From the NCBI GenBank assembly GCA_041165405.1, contig JBEANL010000001.1, forward strand, positions 1-64,000: a stretch of DNA of 64,000 nt, written 5' to 3'. Positions within the stretch are counted from its first letter, which is position 1, and every line of letters starts with the position of its first letter. This document shows, one piece after another, positions 8,319 through 16,651 of this stretch. Below the pieces are notes generated by a model. The model made no database searches and was not told the DNA's origin. It worked only from the letters and a program-made list of their open reading frames with translations. Source of the stretch: Methylopumilus sp009926035 (GTDB taxonomy: Bacteria > Pseudomonadota > Gammaproteobacteria > Burkholderiales > Methylophilaceae). The position numbers and the translations under genes were made by a program.

Positions 8319-9609
8319 TTTAAGTATGTTAAAAATATTCAAAGCATTTATTTTTTTATGCTTTTCTTCTCTGATTGTTTCACATGCATTCGCGATTGAA
8401 ACGATTGAGATTTCCGGAGGCGGCACGAAACAAATTAATATTGCTGTGATGCCATACAAAGAGATAGCTCTAGATAAAACAAATAGCCGTATGCATCAAA
8501 TTATTGCAGCTGATCTTTATCGTTCAGGTTTTTTTAAGCCTTTAGATATTAATGGGTTGATTAATAAACCATCGGCTTTAAGTGATATTAACTACTCCGA
8601 AATGACGGCTATTGAAGCGCAAGTGATAACCTTGGGTCAGGTAGAGATCACCAATAACCGTATAAAGGTGAATTGGTTTTTAGTGGATGTGAATAAAAAA
8701 ACGATTTTAACGACGATGGAATTTTCAGGGCCAGCGGCTCAATACCGTGCGATTGCTCATAAAATTTCTGACACAATATATGAGAAATTAACTGGTATTC
8801 CAGGGGTCTTTAGTACCAAAATTTCTTACATCACAAAGAATAAAGGCCGCTACTCTCTAAATGTGGCTGATGCAGATGGGTTTAATGTCCAGTCGGTAGT
8901 CGGCTCTCCTCAGCCTATTATCTCTGCGAGATGGTCACCGGATGCAACAAAAATCGCTTACGTATCTTTTGAAAAGAAAAAACCTATTATTTATATTCAG
9001 TCTTTAGTGACAGGACAAAGAACAATCCTAGCTAACTTTAAGGGCAATAATAGCTCACCGTCATGGTCACCGGATGGGAGACGCTTAGCCATTGTATTAA
9101 CGTATAACGCAAACTCACAAATTTATTTAATTGATGCTGACGGCTCTAATTTAAAACCGCTTATCCAGAGTGCGCATATTGATACGGAACCCGTCTGGTC
9201 GCCTGACGGACGTTTGATTTATTTCACATCCGATCGTGGAGGTCGTCCACAAATTTACAAAGTCTCATCAAGTGGCGGTGAGCCACAACGCGTAACCTTT
9301 GAAGGGAATCAAAATTTAAATCCTAATGTCTCACCCGATGGCAAAATGCTCTCTTATGTGACGCAAGATGAAGGTCGATTTAGAGTGGTGTTACATGACC
9401 TACAAACGGGACAAATTACGAAAATTACCGACGGACCTTTTGATGAAGCGCCTAAGTTTTCTCCCAATGGGCATGTGATACTATACGCACATAAGATCAA
9501 CGGATCAGGAGAACTTTCTACTGTATCGATTGATGGTGTCGTTCGCCAATCATTCAATATTCATGCCGATGATATTAGAGAGCCCGCTTGGGGACCTTTT
9601 GTAAAATAA
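8305..9609 (+). CDS. tolB: Periplasmic Tol-Pal protein TolB
   Basis: A 434-residue secreted protein. A signal peptide (about 1-30, ending near SHAFA) precedes the N-terminal alpha/beta domain, and then come repeated beta-propeller blades visible as WSPDATKIAYVS, WSPDGRRLAIV, WSPDGRLIYFTSDRGG, VSPDGKMLSYV and FSPNGHVILYA. TolB cycles between Pal and the outer membrane and helps constriction at division. The gene overlaps tolA and is followed eight bases later by the pal region. Confidence 0.96.
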   Translation: MKKYNLSMLKIFKAFIFLCFSSLIVSHAFAIETIEISGGGTKQINIAVMPYKEIALDKTNSRMHQIIAADLYRSGFFKPLDINGLINKPSALSDINYSEMTAIEAQVITLGQVEITNNRIKVNWFLVDVNKKTILTTMEFSGPAAQYRAIAHKISDTIYEKLTGIPGVFSTKISYITKNKGRYSLNVADADGFNVQSVVGSPQPIISARWSPDATKIAYVSFEKKKPIIYIQSLVTGQRTILANFKGNNSSPSWSPDGRRLAIVLTYNANSQIYLIDADGSNLKPLIQSAHIDTEPVWSPDGRLIYFTSDRGGRPQIYKVSSSGGEPQRVTFEGNQNLNPNVSPDGKMLSYVTQDEGRFRVVLHDLQTGQITKITDGPFDEAPKFSPNGHVILYAHKINGSGELSTVSIDGVVRQSFNIHADDIREPAWGPFVK

Positions 9610-9632
9610 ATTAACTTATGGAGATTTGGAAA

Positions 9633-10130
9633 ATGAAAAAATCACTATTACTTGCAACTTTGCTTTCATTATTTTTATTAGGTTGTAGTTCAACACCAAT
9701 TAATGATGCGCCAAAACCTAACGGCCCATCCGCATCAGTTTCTGATGATGAAAAAGATCTCGACTTAGCAAGCTTACGCGATCCAAATAATATCCTATCG
9801 AAACGTAGTATTTATTTTGACTATGATAAAGATGTCGTAAAAGCTGAATATAAAGATCTGGTTGAAGCTCATGCTAAATATGTGGCTTCACATCCAAAAG
9901 CAAAAATGACTTTAACAGGTAACACGGATGATCGTGGCTCACGCGAATATAACGTCTCACTTGGTCAAAAACGCTCTGTGTCGGTAAAGAAATCGATGAA
10001 TGTTTTAGGTGCGCAAGATGCACAAATCGAAACAGTCAGTTTTGGTGAAGAACGCGCAAATACCAATTGTAAAGATGATGCATGTTACGGAAAAGATCGT
10101 CGCGTCGACATCTCTTACGAAAAAGAGTAA
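9633..10130 (+). CDS. pal: Peptidoglycan-associated lipoprotein Pal
   Basis: A 165-residue outer-membrane lipoprotein. The signal ends in the lipobox LFLLGCSS, so the mature protein starts at that cysteine. The OmpA-like domain (about 60-165) contains SIYFDYDKDVVK, TDDRGSREYNVSLGQKRS and DRRVDISYEKE, which bind diaminopimelate in peptidoglycan. An upstream ATG at 9618 is in frame, but a GGAG ribosome site lies between it and ATG 9633, so the second start is chosen. Confidence 0.95.
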   Translation: MKKSLLLATLLSLFLLGCSSTPINDAPKPNGPSASVSDDEKDLDLASLRDPNNILSKRSIYFDYDKDVVKAEYKDLVEAHAKYVASHPKAKMTLTGNTDDRGSREYNVSLGQKRSVSVKKSMNVLGAQDAQIETVSFGEERANTNCKDDACYGKDRRVDISYEKE

Positions 10131-10144
10131 ATCTTTAGGTTTTA

Positions 10145-10921
10145 ATGAAAAAACTCATTCTTTTAGCGTGTTTATTTGTCACACCTCTTTACGCGGCACT
10201 TTTTGAAGATACGGATGCAAGAAAAAAACTTCAGGAGATGCAATTAAAAGAAACAGAGTTAGAATCACGCATTGTAAATCTTGAGGCTGTCATTAAAAGT
10301 GGCAGCCTTAACGATATGCTGAATCAAATCGAATTAATCAAACAAGATGTTTCAAAACTTCGCGGTGATATGGAAACGCTCCGTCATCTAAACGCGACAG
10401 TTGAACAACGCCAAAAAGATCTTTATCAAGATTTGGATAGCAGACTTCGAAAGATGGAAGAGAAATCAGCTGCGACTAATTCTGTTCCATCCAATAAAGT
10501 GGCAGAAGTTCCACCTGTACCTGAAGTCAAACTACCAACAGATCAAGAAGTATTTGATCAAGCGAATCAGCTTTTAGATGGTATGAAATATAAAGAGGCC
10601 TTTCAAGCCTTCACTGATTTTATTAAACAATTTCCCAATAGTGCACTATTGCCAGATGCTAAATATGGCTTAGCGAATACACAATTTAGTTTAAAAAATT
10701 ATAAAGCTTCGGTCGGCACCTATCAAAAATTATTAGATCAACATCCAGATTTTATAAAAAACCCAGAAGTTTTATTAGGTTTAGCGAATGCACAAATTCA
10801 ATTAGCACTCATTCCTGAGGCTAAAAAAAGTTTAAAGGATTTGATTAAAAAATATCCTAAGAGTGATGTGATTCAAAATGCACAAAAGCGTTTGAAAGTT
10901 TTAGAAAGTATCAAGCCCTAA
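10145..10921 (+). CDS. cpoB: Cell division coordinator CpoB (YbgF)
   Basis: A 258-residue periplasmic protein with a short signal peptide (ending LYAALFED), an N-terminal coiled coil (about 25-105) that trimerises, a linker with proline, and C-terminal TPR repeats (about 130-255, for example PDAKYGLANTQFSLKNYKAS). CpoB ties Tol to peptidoglycan synthesis by PBP1B. It is the last gene of the tol-pal operon, and the queE start is 43 bases downstream. Confidence 0.92.
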   Translation: MKKLILLACLFVTPLYAALFEDTDARKKLQEMQLKETELESRIVNLEAVIKSGSLNDMLNQIELIKQDVSKLRGDMETLRHLNATVEQRQKDLYQDLDSRLRKMEEKSAATNSVPSNKVAEVPPVPEVKLPTDQEVFDQANQLLDGMKYKEAFQAFTDFIKQFPNSALLPDAKYGLANTQFSLKNYKASVGTYQKLLDQHPDFIKNPEVLLGLANAQIQLALIPEAKKSLKDLIKKYPKSDVIQNAQKRLKVLESIKP

Positions 10922-10964
10922 AATTTTTACACCTTAAATTTCTTTAGAAGTTAAATTCCTCAAC

Positions 10965-11606
10965 GTGACACAACTTAAAATCTTTGAAATTTTTTATTCA
11001 CTGCAAGGTGAATCTTCTCGCGTAGGATTGCCTACTATTTTTATTCGTCTAAGCGGATGCCCCATGCGTTGCCATTATTGTGATACGGCTTATGCTTTTC
11101 AAGGTGGATCCATGATGACTATTGATGAGATTATAAAGACAATCAAAAAATATGATACACCCTATGTCACGGTCACAGGAGGCGAGCCTTTAGCGCAAAA
11201 AGAAGTGTTGAGTCTTCTTAAAGTTTTAGCCGATCAAAATTACGAAGTCTCTCTTGAGACCGGCGGTGGACTCTCTATTAAAGAAGTCGATCCTCGTATC
11301 AAAATTATTTTAGATATCAAAACGCCTGAATCCGGCGAAGAGAAAAAAAATCATTGGGACAATTTAAATCTCATTCACTCAAAAGATGAAATTAAATTTG
11401 TACTTTGTAGTCGCGAAGATTACGACTGGGCTAAAAAAATACTCAATCAATATAAACTTGCAGAAAAATGTGATGTTTTATTTTCCCCTGTATATCAAAA
11501 ACTTAACACCACCAATTTAGGGAATTGGATTTTAGAAGATCAACTTCCTGTGCGCATGCAAATTCAATTACATAAATTGCTTTGGGGAGAGAAGCCTGGT
11601 GTCTAA
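10965..11606 (+). CDS. queE: 7-carboxy-7-deazaguanine synthase QueE
   Basis: A 213-residue radical SAM enzyme that converts 6-carboxytetrahydropterin to 7-carboxy-7-deazaguanine on the way to queuosine in tRNA. The N-terminus (FEIFYSLQGESSRVGLPTIF) and the cluster motif CPMRCHYCDTAYAF with CX3CX2C are typical. VTGGEPL supplies the SAM-binding GGE. The start is GTG at 10965; no strong ribosome site is visible. It overlaps queC by eight bases, and the tol-pal-cpoB-queE-queC order is common in betaproteobacteria. Confidence 0.93.
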   Translation: MTQLKIFEIFYSLQGESSRVGLPTIFIRLSGCPMRCHYCDTAYAFQGGSMMTIDEIIKTIKKYDTPYVTVTGGEPLAQKEVLSLLKVLADQNYEVSLETGGGLSIKEVDPRIKIILDIKTPESGEEKKNHWDNLNLIHSKDEIKFVLCSREDYDWAKKILNQYKLAEKCDVLFSPVYQKLNTTNLGNWILEDQLPVRMQIQLHKLLWGEKPGV

Positions 11607-12267
11607 AGCAGTCGTCCTTTTATCAGGTGGCCTTGATTCTGCCACAACCTTAGCAATCGCAAAAAATGAAGGCTATGAATGTTATGCCTTGAGTGTGAAT
11701 TACCATCAGCGCCATATTGCAGAACTGGAAGCCGCTAAAAAAATTGCCACCCAATTTAAAGTGAAAGAACATAAAACGGTGGAGATGGATTTAAGTTGGA
11801 TGCTCACTTCAGCTCTCACGAATCCTGATTTAAAAGTACCGACCGAATTAAGTAACCAAATCCCCATTACGTATGTGCCCGCTCGCAATACTTTAATGCT
11901 GGCGCTCGCTTTAGGTTGGGCAGAAGTGATTGGTGCTCATGATATTTTTATAGGAGTCAACGCTGTCGATTATTCAGGTTACCCTGATTGCAGGCCCGAG
12001 TATATTGAGCAATTTCAGAAAATGGCTAATTTAGCGACTAAATCCGCTGTAGAAGGCCAAGCTATCCAACTTCATACTCCACTGATTGATCTATCTAAAG
12101 AAGCTATTATTGCTAAAGGTGTTGGATTAGGTGTGAATTATAGTTTAACTGTCTCGTGCTATCAGGCCGATCAGGTAGGCCGAGCTTGTGGCGTCTGTGA
12201 TTCATGTCGTTTAAGGCAAAATGGCTTTAAAGCCGCTGGGACGGATGATCCCACCCCTTATCAATAG
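11599..12267 (+). CDS. queC: 7-cyano-7-deazaguanine synthase QueC
   Basis: A 222-residue ATP-dependent enzyme that turns 7-carboxy-7-deazaguanine into preQ0. The PP-loop LLSGGLDSATT is at residues about 7-17, and the C-terminal zinc site is C-x7-CGVCDSC (SCYQADQVGRACGVCDSC). The start is GTG within the end of queE. It closes the run of genes that began with yebC, and a short palindromic sequence follows before rpsP. Confidence 0.95.
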   Translation: MSKAVVLLSGGLDSATTLAIAKNEGYECYALSVNYHQRHIAELEAAKKIATQFKVKEHKTVEMDLSWMLTSALTNPDLKVPTELSNQIPITYVPARNTLMLALALGWAEVIGAHDIFIGVNAVDYSGYPDCRPEYIEQFQKMANLATKSAVEGQAIQLHTPLIDLSKEAIIAKGVGLGVNYSLTVSCYQADQVGRACGVCDSCRLRQNGFKAAGTDDPTPYQ

Positions 12268-12277
12268 CCAAAAAGAG

Positions 12278-12301
12278 ACTTTAAATTCTTGTCTTTAAAG
12301 T
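12278..12301 (+). terminator. Short AT-rich inverted repeat after queC
   Basis: ACTTTAAA at 12278-12285 is mirrored by TTTAAAGT at 12294-12301 with an eight-base loop, followed only by the broken T-run ATTTTG. It could be a weak terminator for queC. Alternatively it is an operator, because it lies directly before the rpsP promoter. Confidence 0.4.
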
Positions 12302-12309
12302 GATTTTGC

Positions 12310-12339
12310 TTGCCAAATATGCCAAAAATAGCGTAAAAT
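12310..12339 (+). promoter_or_regulatory. Candidate sigma-70 promoter of rpsP-rimM-trmD-rplS
   Basis: A -35-like TTGCCA at 12310-12315 and a -10-like TAAAAT at 12334-12339 are separated by 18 bases. They lie 47 bases before the rpsP start, downstream of the queC palindrome, and fit a house-keeping promoter for the ribosomal protein operon. Assignment is by eye. Confidence 0.5.
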
Positions 12340-12386
12340 CCGCCCCTTTCGTAAGAAAATTTTTAACTAATTGAAGAGTGTAAATT

Positions 12387-12902
12387 ATGGTAATTATTCG
12401 ACTTTCTAGAGGCGGTTCAAAAAAGACCCCTTTTTACAATGTAGTAGTGGCAGATTCAAGAAATCGCCGCGACGGACGTTTTATTGAGCGTATTGGTTTT
12501 TATAATCCAATGGCTAAAATTGGCACCGAAGCACTTCGTATTGATAACGAACGTGTGACACATTGGAAAGGCCATGGTGCACTTCTTTCAGATTCAGTGA
12601 ATCGCTTAGTGAAATTACATTTAAAAGGCCCAGAAGCAATTGTGGCTTTAAAGAAAAAAGATGCAGACAAAGTAGAAGCTAGAAAAGCTAAGGAAGCAGC
12701 TAAAAAAGCTGAAGAATTAAAAGCAGCGATGGACGCTAAAGAAGCAGAAGAAAAAGCGAAAGCAGCAGAAGCTGAAGCTGCAGCAGCGCCTGCAGCAGAA
12801 GCAGCACCGGTTGAGGCAGCTCCAGAAGCGGCCCCAGTAGAGGTGGTAGCTCCAGAAGCAGCTCCAGCTGAGGCGACTGAACCACCAGCTGAAAGCGCTT
12901 AA
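12387..12902 (+). CDS. rpsP: 30S ribosomal protein bS16 with long Ala/Glu/Pro tail
   Basis: The first 85 residues are a normal bS16 (MVIIRLSRGGSKKTPFYNVV, IGFYNPMA). After about residue 88 comes an unusual 84-residue tail: first a Lys/Ala/Glu stretch likely to be a charged helix, then a low-complexity Ala/Pro/Glu segment to residue 171. The bacterial family is usually about 80-90 residues, so the gene is nearly twice the usual length. The frame is open and ends 30 bases before rimM, so the tail is not an annotation slip. It begins the rpsP-rimM-trmD-rplS operon. Confidence 0.95.
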   Translation: MVIIRLSRGGSKKTPFYNVVVADSRNRRDGRFIERIGFYNPMAKIGTEALRIDNERVTHWKGHGALLSDSVNRLVKLHLKGPEAIVALKKKDADKVEARKAKEAAKKAEELKAAMDAKEAEEKAKAAEAEAAAAPAAEAAPVEAAPEAAPVEVVAPEAAPAEATEPPAESA

Positions 12903-12932
12903 TGTTTTGATTCACTTGTTGATACAAGTGAT

Positions 12933-13436
12933 ATGAGTGAGGTAGAAAAATTTATCATGGCACGCATCAGTGGGCCATATGGTGTCAAAGGTTGGATTAA
13001 GATTCAGCCCTTCACGGTAGATATCCATCAACTTCTCAATAAAAAAGAGTGGCTCATTGGAGATGAAAAATTATCGATAAGCTACCCGATCGAAACATCA
13101 AAAATACACGGCAATACGATTGTGGCTAAGCTTTTGAATGTGGATGATCGAGACGCGGCATTTGGGTTAAAGAATAAAACGATCTTAGTACCCAAACATG
13201 AGTTACCCGCCTTAGAAAAAGGTGAGTATTACTGGAATGATTTGATGGGGCATAAAGTCATCAATCAACAGAAAGAACATTTAGGTGTCGTTCAAACTTT
13301 TCTGGAAACGGGAGCGAATGATGTCTTAGTCGTAAAGGGCGACAAAGAATATTTAATCCCTTTTATTCCGCATGTGATTATCAATGTGGATATGGCAAAA
13401 AAAGAAATTGAAGTCGACTGGGATAAAGATTTTTAA
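12933..13436 (+). CDS. rimM: 16S rRNA processing protein RimM
   Basis: A 167-residue ribosome maturation factor for the 30S head, which binds protein S19. The N-terminal beta-barrel has ARISGPYGVKGWIKIQPF, and the C-terminal PRC domain has GEYYWNDLMGHKV and YLIPFIPHVI. The stop is immediately followed by the trmD ATG with no gap. Position and length are as expected for the conserved rpsP-rimM-trmD-rplS order. Confidence 0.95.
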   Translation: MSEVEKFIMARISGPYGVKGWIKIQPFTVDIHQLLNKKEWLIGDEKLSISYPIETSKIHGNTIVAKLLNVDDRDAAFGLKNKTILVPKHELPALEKGEYYWNDLMGHKVINQQKEHLGVVQTFLETGANDVLVVKGDKEYLIPFIPHVIINVDMAKKEIEVDWDKDF

Positions 13437-14204
13437 ATGAAACCTTTGTCTTTTGATGTGGTGACCCTTTTTCCTGAGATGTTTCAAGCAGTGAAGGATT
13501 TTGGTATTACCTCTCGCGCATTTCATGAAGCGTTTGTTGATTTAACTTTATGGAATCCAAGAGATTTTACAAGTGACACACATCGCACAGTAGATGATAG
13601 GCCTTATGGCGGCGGTCCTGGCATGCTGATGATGATTGAGCCTTTGAAGAAGGCCATCGATGCTGCTAAAAAAGCGCAAATGAATAAAGGTATTCAAGAT
13701 GTGCGAGTGATTCATTTATCCCCAAGAGGATTACCACTCACGCATCAAAAAGTGATGGAACTGTCAAAAGCTTCAGGACTCATTTTTTTAGCGAGTCGTT
13801 ATGAAGGAGTGGATGAGAGGTTGATTGAAAGTAGTATCGATGAAGAAATTTCAATTGGCGACTACGTATTAAGTGGCGGGGAATTACCTACCATGGTGGT
13901 GATGGATGCCATTATTAGGCAACTACCAGGTGTGTTAGGAGATGATAATTCGGCCATTGAGGATTCGTTTGTGAATGGCTTACTTGATTGCCCACACTAT
14001 ACGAGACCGGAAGTGTATGAAGGATCTAAGGTGCCGGATGTATTATTATCGGGTAACCATGCTAAAATTAGCGCTTGGCGATTACAGCAATCGTTAGCGA
14101 TAACCAAGGTCAGACGACCTGATTTGTTGGCCGCAAGGCTGTTGACTAAAGAAGAGACTCGGCTGCTTGAAGCAATAGATAAGCAGGAACAAGACTCTAT
14201 ATAA
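13437..14204 (+). CDS. trmD: tRNA (guanine-N1-)-methyltransferase TrmD
   Basis: A 255-residue SPOUT methyltransferase that makes m1G37 in tRNAs to prevent frameshifting. Family motifs are FDVVTLFPEMF, DDRPYGGGPGM, the knot segments LASRYEGVDERL and SIGDYVLSGGELP, and the catalytic Asp in the loop between the domains (EDSFVNGLLDCPHYTRP). It is full length, sits directly after rimM, and rplS follows after 16 bases with an AAGGA ribosome site. Confidence 0.96.
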   Translation: MKPLSFDVVTLFPEMFQAVKDFGITSRAFHEAFVDLTLWNPRDFTSDTHRTVDDRPYGGGPGMLMMIEPLKKAIDAAKKAQMNKGIQDVRVIHLSPRGLPLTHQKVMELSKASGLIFLASRYEGVDERLIESSIDEEISIGDYVLSGGELPTMVVMDAIIRQLPGVLGDDNSAIEDSFVNGLLDCPHYTRPEVYEGSKVPDVLLSGNHAKISAWRLQQSLAITKVRRPDLLAARLLTKEETRLLEAIDKQEQDSI

Positions 14205-14220
14205 CTAAAAGGAACGGATT

Positions 14221-14667
14221 ATGGCAGATATTATTCAATTATTAGAGCAAGAAGAAATTGCTCGTCTAGGTAAAACCATCCCTAACTTTGCACCAGGCGA
14301 CACAGTTGTAGTCGGTGTAAACGTAGTCGAAGGTACAAGAAAACGTGTGCAGCTTTATGAAGGTGTTGTGATTTCAAAAAGAAATCGCGGCCTCAATTCG
14401 GCTTTCACAGTGCGTAAGATTTCATCTGGTGAAGGTGTTGAGCGAACATTCCAAACTTATTCTCCTTTAATCGCATCCATCGAGTTAAAACGTCGCGGTG
14501 ATGTGCGTCGTGCAAAACTTTATTACTTACGTGAGCGTTCAGGTAAATCTGCACGTATCCGTGAAAAATTAGATGCACGTGAAAAAGAAATTATTCAAGA
14601 CATTCCAAAAACAGAAACATCGAAGGCGGCAGCGCCTGAGACAGCTCCCGACAAGGCAGCTGAGTAA
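14221..14667 (+). CDS. rplS: 50S ribosomal protein bL19 with Ala/Pro/Glu tail
   Basis: Residues 1-115 are a normal bL19 (FAPGDTVVVGVNVVEG, RVQLYEGVVISKRNRG, KRRGDVRRAKLYYLR). A further 30 or so residues form a charged helix (REKLDAREKEI) and then an Ala/Pro/Glu/Lys tail ending KAAE. The family is usually about 115-130 residues. The same kind of tail occurs on rpsP in this operon. It is the last gene and is followed by a clear terminator. Confidence 0.95.
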   Translation: MADIIQLLEQEEIARLGKTIPNFAPGDTVVVGVNVVEGTRKRVQLYEGVVISKRNRGLNSAFTVRKISSGEGVERTFQTYSPLIASIELKRRGDVRRAKLYYLRERSGKSARIREKLDAREKEIIQDIPKTETSKAAAPETAPDKAAE

Positions 14668-14675
14668 TTTAAACA

Positions 14676-14699
14676 GCCTCGCTTTAGCGGGGCTTTTTT
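14676..14699 (+). terminator. Rho-independent terminator of the rpsP-rplS operon
   Basis: GCCTCGC at 14676-14682 pairs with GCGGGGC at 14687-14693 (one G-T pair) around a TTTA loop, and is followed by a run of six T. It lies nine bases after the rplS stop. Confidence 0.85.
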
Positions 14700-14719
14700 A
14701 TTTGTGTTAATCTTTTTGT

Positions 14720-15646
14720 ATGGTGAAGAAAACACGAGAGCCCATTGTAATTTCTGATGACGAAAAAAAAGTTATCGATCAATTTATTGATCACCTATGG
14801 CTTGAAGATGGTTTAGCTAAAAATACTTTAGAAAGCTATCGTTTTGATTTAATGCAATTCTCAGAATTTTTAAATCAGGATATCAAAAAAATATTATTGG
14901 AGGCTGATCAAGGCGATATTCAAGCTTACCTTGCAAATAAATTTAGTCATGTCAAAGCGAGAAGCATTTCAAGATTGATCGCAACACTTCGACGCTTCTA
15001 TCGTTATCACTTACGTGAACGACATATTCATGAAGATCCAACACTTCATATTGAAGCCCCTAAATTACCGAAGTCACTCCCCAAAAGCTTAAATGAAACT
15101 GAAGTAGAGTCGCTTTTAAAAGCACCTGAGATTGCAACGCCTTTAGGTCTTCGTGATCGCGCGATGTTAGAACTTCTCTATGCCTGTGGTTTACGCGTGA
15201 CAGAACTGATTAGCTTAAGAGTGACAGAAGTAAGTCTTACTGAAGGTGTGATTCGTGTCACAGGTAAGGGAAGTAAAACACGATTGGTACCTATGGGAGA
15301 AGTTGCTGTTGAATGGATTGATCGTTATTTAAAAGAAGCGAGACCTCATATTCTTAATCAACATGTGTCAGATGATTTATTTGTAACACAGCGCGGAGAA
15401 TTAATGACGCGCCAATCCTTTTGGCATTTAATTAAACGCTATGCCTTGATCGCAGACATTCAAAAAACATTATCCCCCCATGTGTTGCGACATGCCTTTG
15501 CAACACACTTACTTAATCATGGTGCAGATTTGCGCGTGGTTCAAATGTTGTTGGGACATGCAGATATTTCGACCACACAAATTTATACACATGTGGCACG
15601 TGAACGTTTAAAGAAACTGCACGAAACACATCACCCCAGAGGTTAG
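14720..15646 (+). CDS. xerD: Site-specific tyrosine recombinase XerD
   Basis: A 308-residue recombinase that with XerC resolves chromosome dimers at dif. The SAM-like N-terminal domain (about 15-110) is followed by the catalytic domain with the full active set: R159 (CGLRVTEL), K183 (GKGSK), H254 and R257 (HVLRH), H280 (LLGHAD) and Y289 (QIYTHV). The C-terminal HVLRHAFATHLLNHGADLR and final HHPRG match XerD more closely than XerC. It is not linked to any mobile element here. Its TAG stop overlaps the folB stop by four bases on the other strand. Confidence 0.9.
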   Translation: MVKKTREPIVISDDEKKVIDQFIDHLWLEDGLAKNTLESYRFDLMQFSEFLNQDIKKILLEADQGDIQAYLANKFSHVKARSISRLIATLRRFYRYHLRERHIHEDPTLHIEAPKLPKSLPKSLNETEVESLLKAPEIATPLGLRDRAMLELLYACGLRVTELISLRVTEVSLTEGVIRVTGKGSKTRLVPMGEVAVEWIDRYLKEARPHILNQHVSDDLFVTQRGELMTRQSFWHLIKRYALIADIQKTLSPHVLRHAFATHLLNHGADLRVVQMLLGHADISTTQIYTHVARERLKKLHETHHPRG

Positions 15647-16005
15647 GTGCGCACACCTTTTTCAAAAATCACGCCCACCGCTTTTACTTGAGGCAAGATT
15701 TGAGGTTTTGAAATTTTAAGTTTGATCCAAGAAGCTTTAAATTCGTTTTGTAGTGTTTCAATAATGAGGTGTGCTAAAGGCTCTAATAATTTAAATGTAT
15801 GATTTGATGAGATAGATTTAATTCGCTCACTCACAACAGCATAATCGATGGTATCTGAAATTAAATCAGAAGTTGCTGACGTGATTTGCGGTAAAGTCAT
15901 TTCAAGATCAATGAGCAGCGTTTGAGGAAGTGCCCGTTCCCAGTCAGAGACACCGATAATGGTTTCAACTTTCATCTCTTCTATAAAAATAAGTGGGGCC
16001 GTCAT
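15643..16005 (-). CDS. folB: Dihydroneopterin aldolase FolB
   Basis: A 120-residue enzyme of tetrahydrofolate synthesis, producing 6-hydroxymethyl-dihydropterin and glycolaldehyde. The conserved N-terminus IFIEEMKVETIIGVSDWERALPQ holds the substrate-binding segment, and the catalytic Lys lies in WIKLKISKPQ near the C-terminus. Length is normal. It is convergent with xerD and divergent from plsY, the latter pairing being common in proteobacteria. Confidence 0.92.
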   Translation of the reverse strand: MTAPLIFIEEMKVETIIGVSDWERALPQTLLIDLEMTLPQITSATSDLISDTIDYAVVSERIKSISSNHTFKLLEPLAHLIIETLQNEFKASWIKLKISKPQILPQVKAVGVIFEKGVRT

Positions 16006-16057
16006 GAGTGCTTCAAAAAATTGTAAAATAGAGTTTTCATTATAAAGTGATTTTCAA

Positions 16058-16648
16058 ATGATGAACGTGATTTACCTTCTTTTTAGCTATCTCATTGGTG
16101 CCATTTCATTTGGTATCGTCATCAGTCATATTTTTTCTCTGCCTGATCCTCGCACTATTGGCTCTAAAAATCCGGGTGCGACGAATGTTTTACGAACCGG
16201 AAAAAAATTAGCAGCTTTACTGACTCTTTTAGGCGATGCTTTAAAAGGTTCTTTGACAGTCGGTTTAGCACAATACTTTGAATTGTCACCTCTTATGGTG
16301 GGACTGATTGCGATTGCAACCCTCATAGGACATGTCTTTCCCATTTACTATGGCTTTAAAGGCGGCAGGGGCGTTGCCACAGCGGCAGGCATTCTCTTTA
16401 TGTTTTCCTGGACCATGGGGCTCATAGTATTAGCCATATGGCTCGGCGTATTTTTTATTTGGCGCTATTCATCTCTGGCTGCCATTATTGCAGCAAGCTT
16501 ATCTCCCGTGATTGGTTTTTTTTATAAGATTGATTTTTATGAATTGATCGCCACATCCATCATCGCGCTCATTTTAATTTTGCGTCATGTTGAAAATATT
16601 AAACGTTTAATTGATGGAACTGAAACAGGCTTTAAAGATAAGAAATAG
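16058..16648 (+). CDS. plsY: Acyl-phosphate:glycerol-3-phosphate acyltransferase PlsY
   Basis: A 196-residue multi-span inner-membrane enzyme that makes lysophosphatidic acid from acyl-phosphate. The three motifs are visible: SIGSKNPGATN-like segment (GSKNPGATNVLRTGKK), the glycine-rich HVFPIYYGFKGGRGVATAAG, and the C-terminal LRHVENIKRLIDGTE. Two ATGs are adjacent (16058 and 16061). It ends three bases before the tsaD stop on the other strand. Confidence 0.94.
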   Translation: MMNVIYLLFSYLIGAISFGIVISHIFSLPDPRTIGSKNPGATNVLRTGKKLAALLTLLGDALKGSLTVGLAQYFELSPLMVGLIAIATLIGHVFPIYYGFKGGRGVATAAGILFMFSWTMGLIVLAIWLGVFFIWRYSSLAAIIAASLSPVIGFFYKIDFYELIATSIIALILILRHVENIKRLIDGTETGFKDKK

Positions 16649-16651
16649 TTT

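Noticed and set aside
12736..12927. Leu/Gln-rich frame on the minus strand
   Set aside because: It is the complement of the Ala/Glu/Pro codons in the rpsP tail and has no independent support.
14720..15646. Tyrosine recombinase as a sign of a mobile element
   Set aside because: The sequence matches XerD closely and no att site, transposase or phage gene lies nearby.
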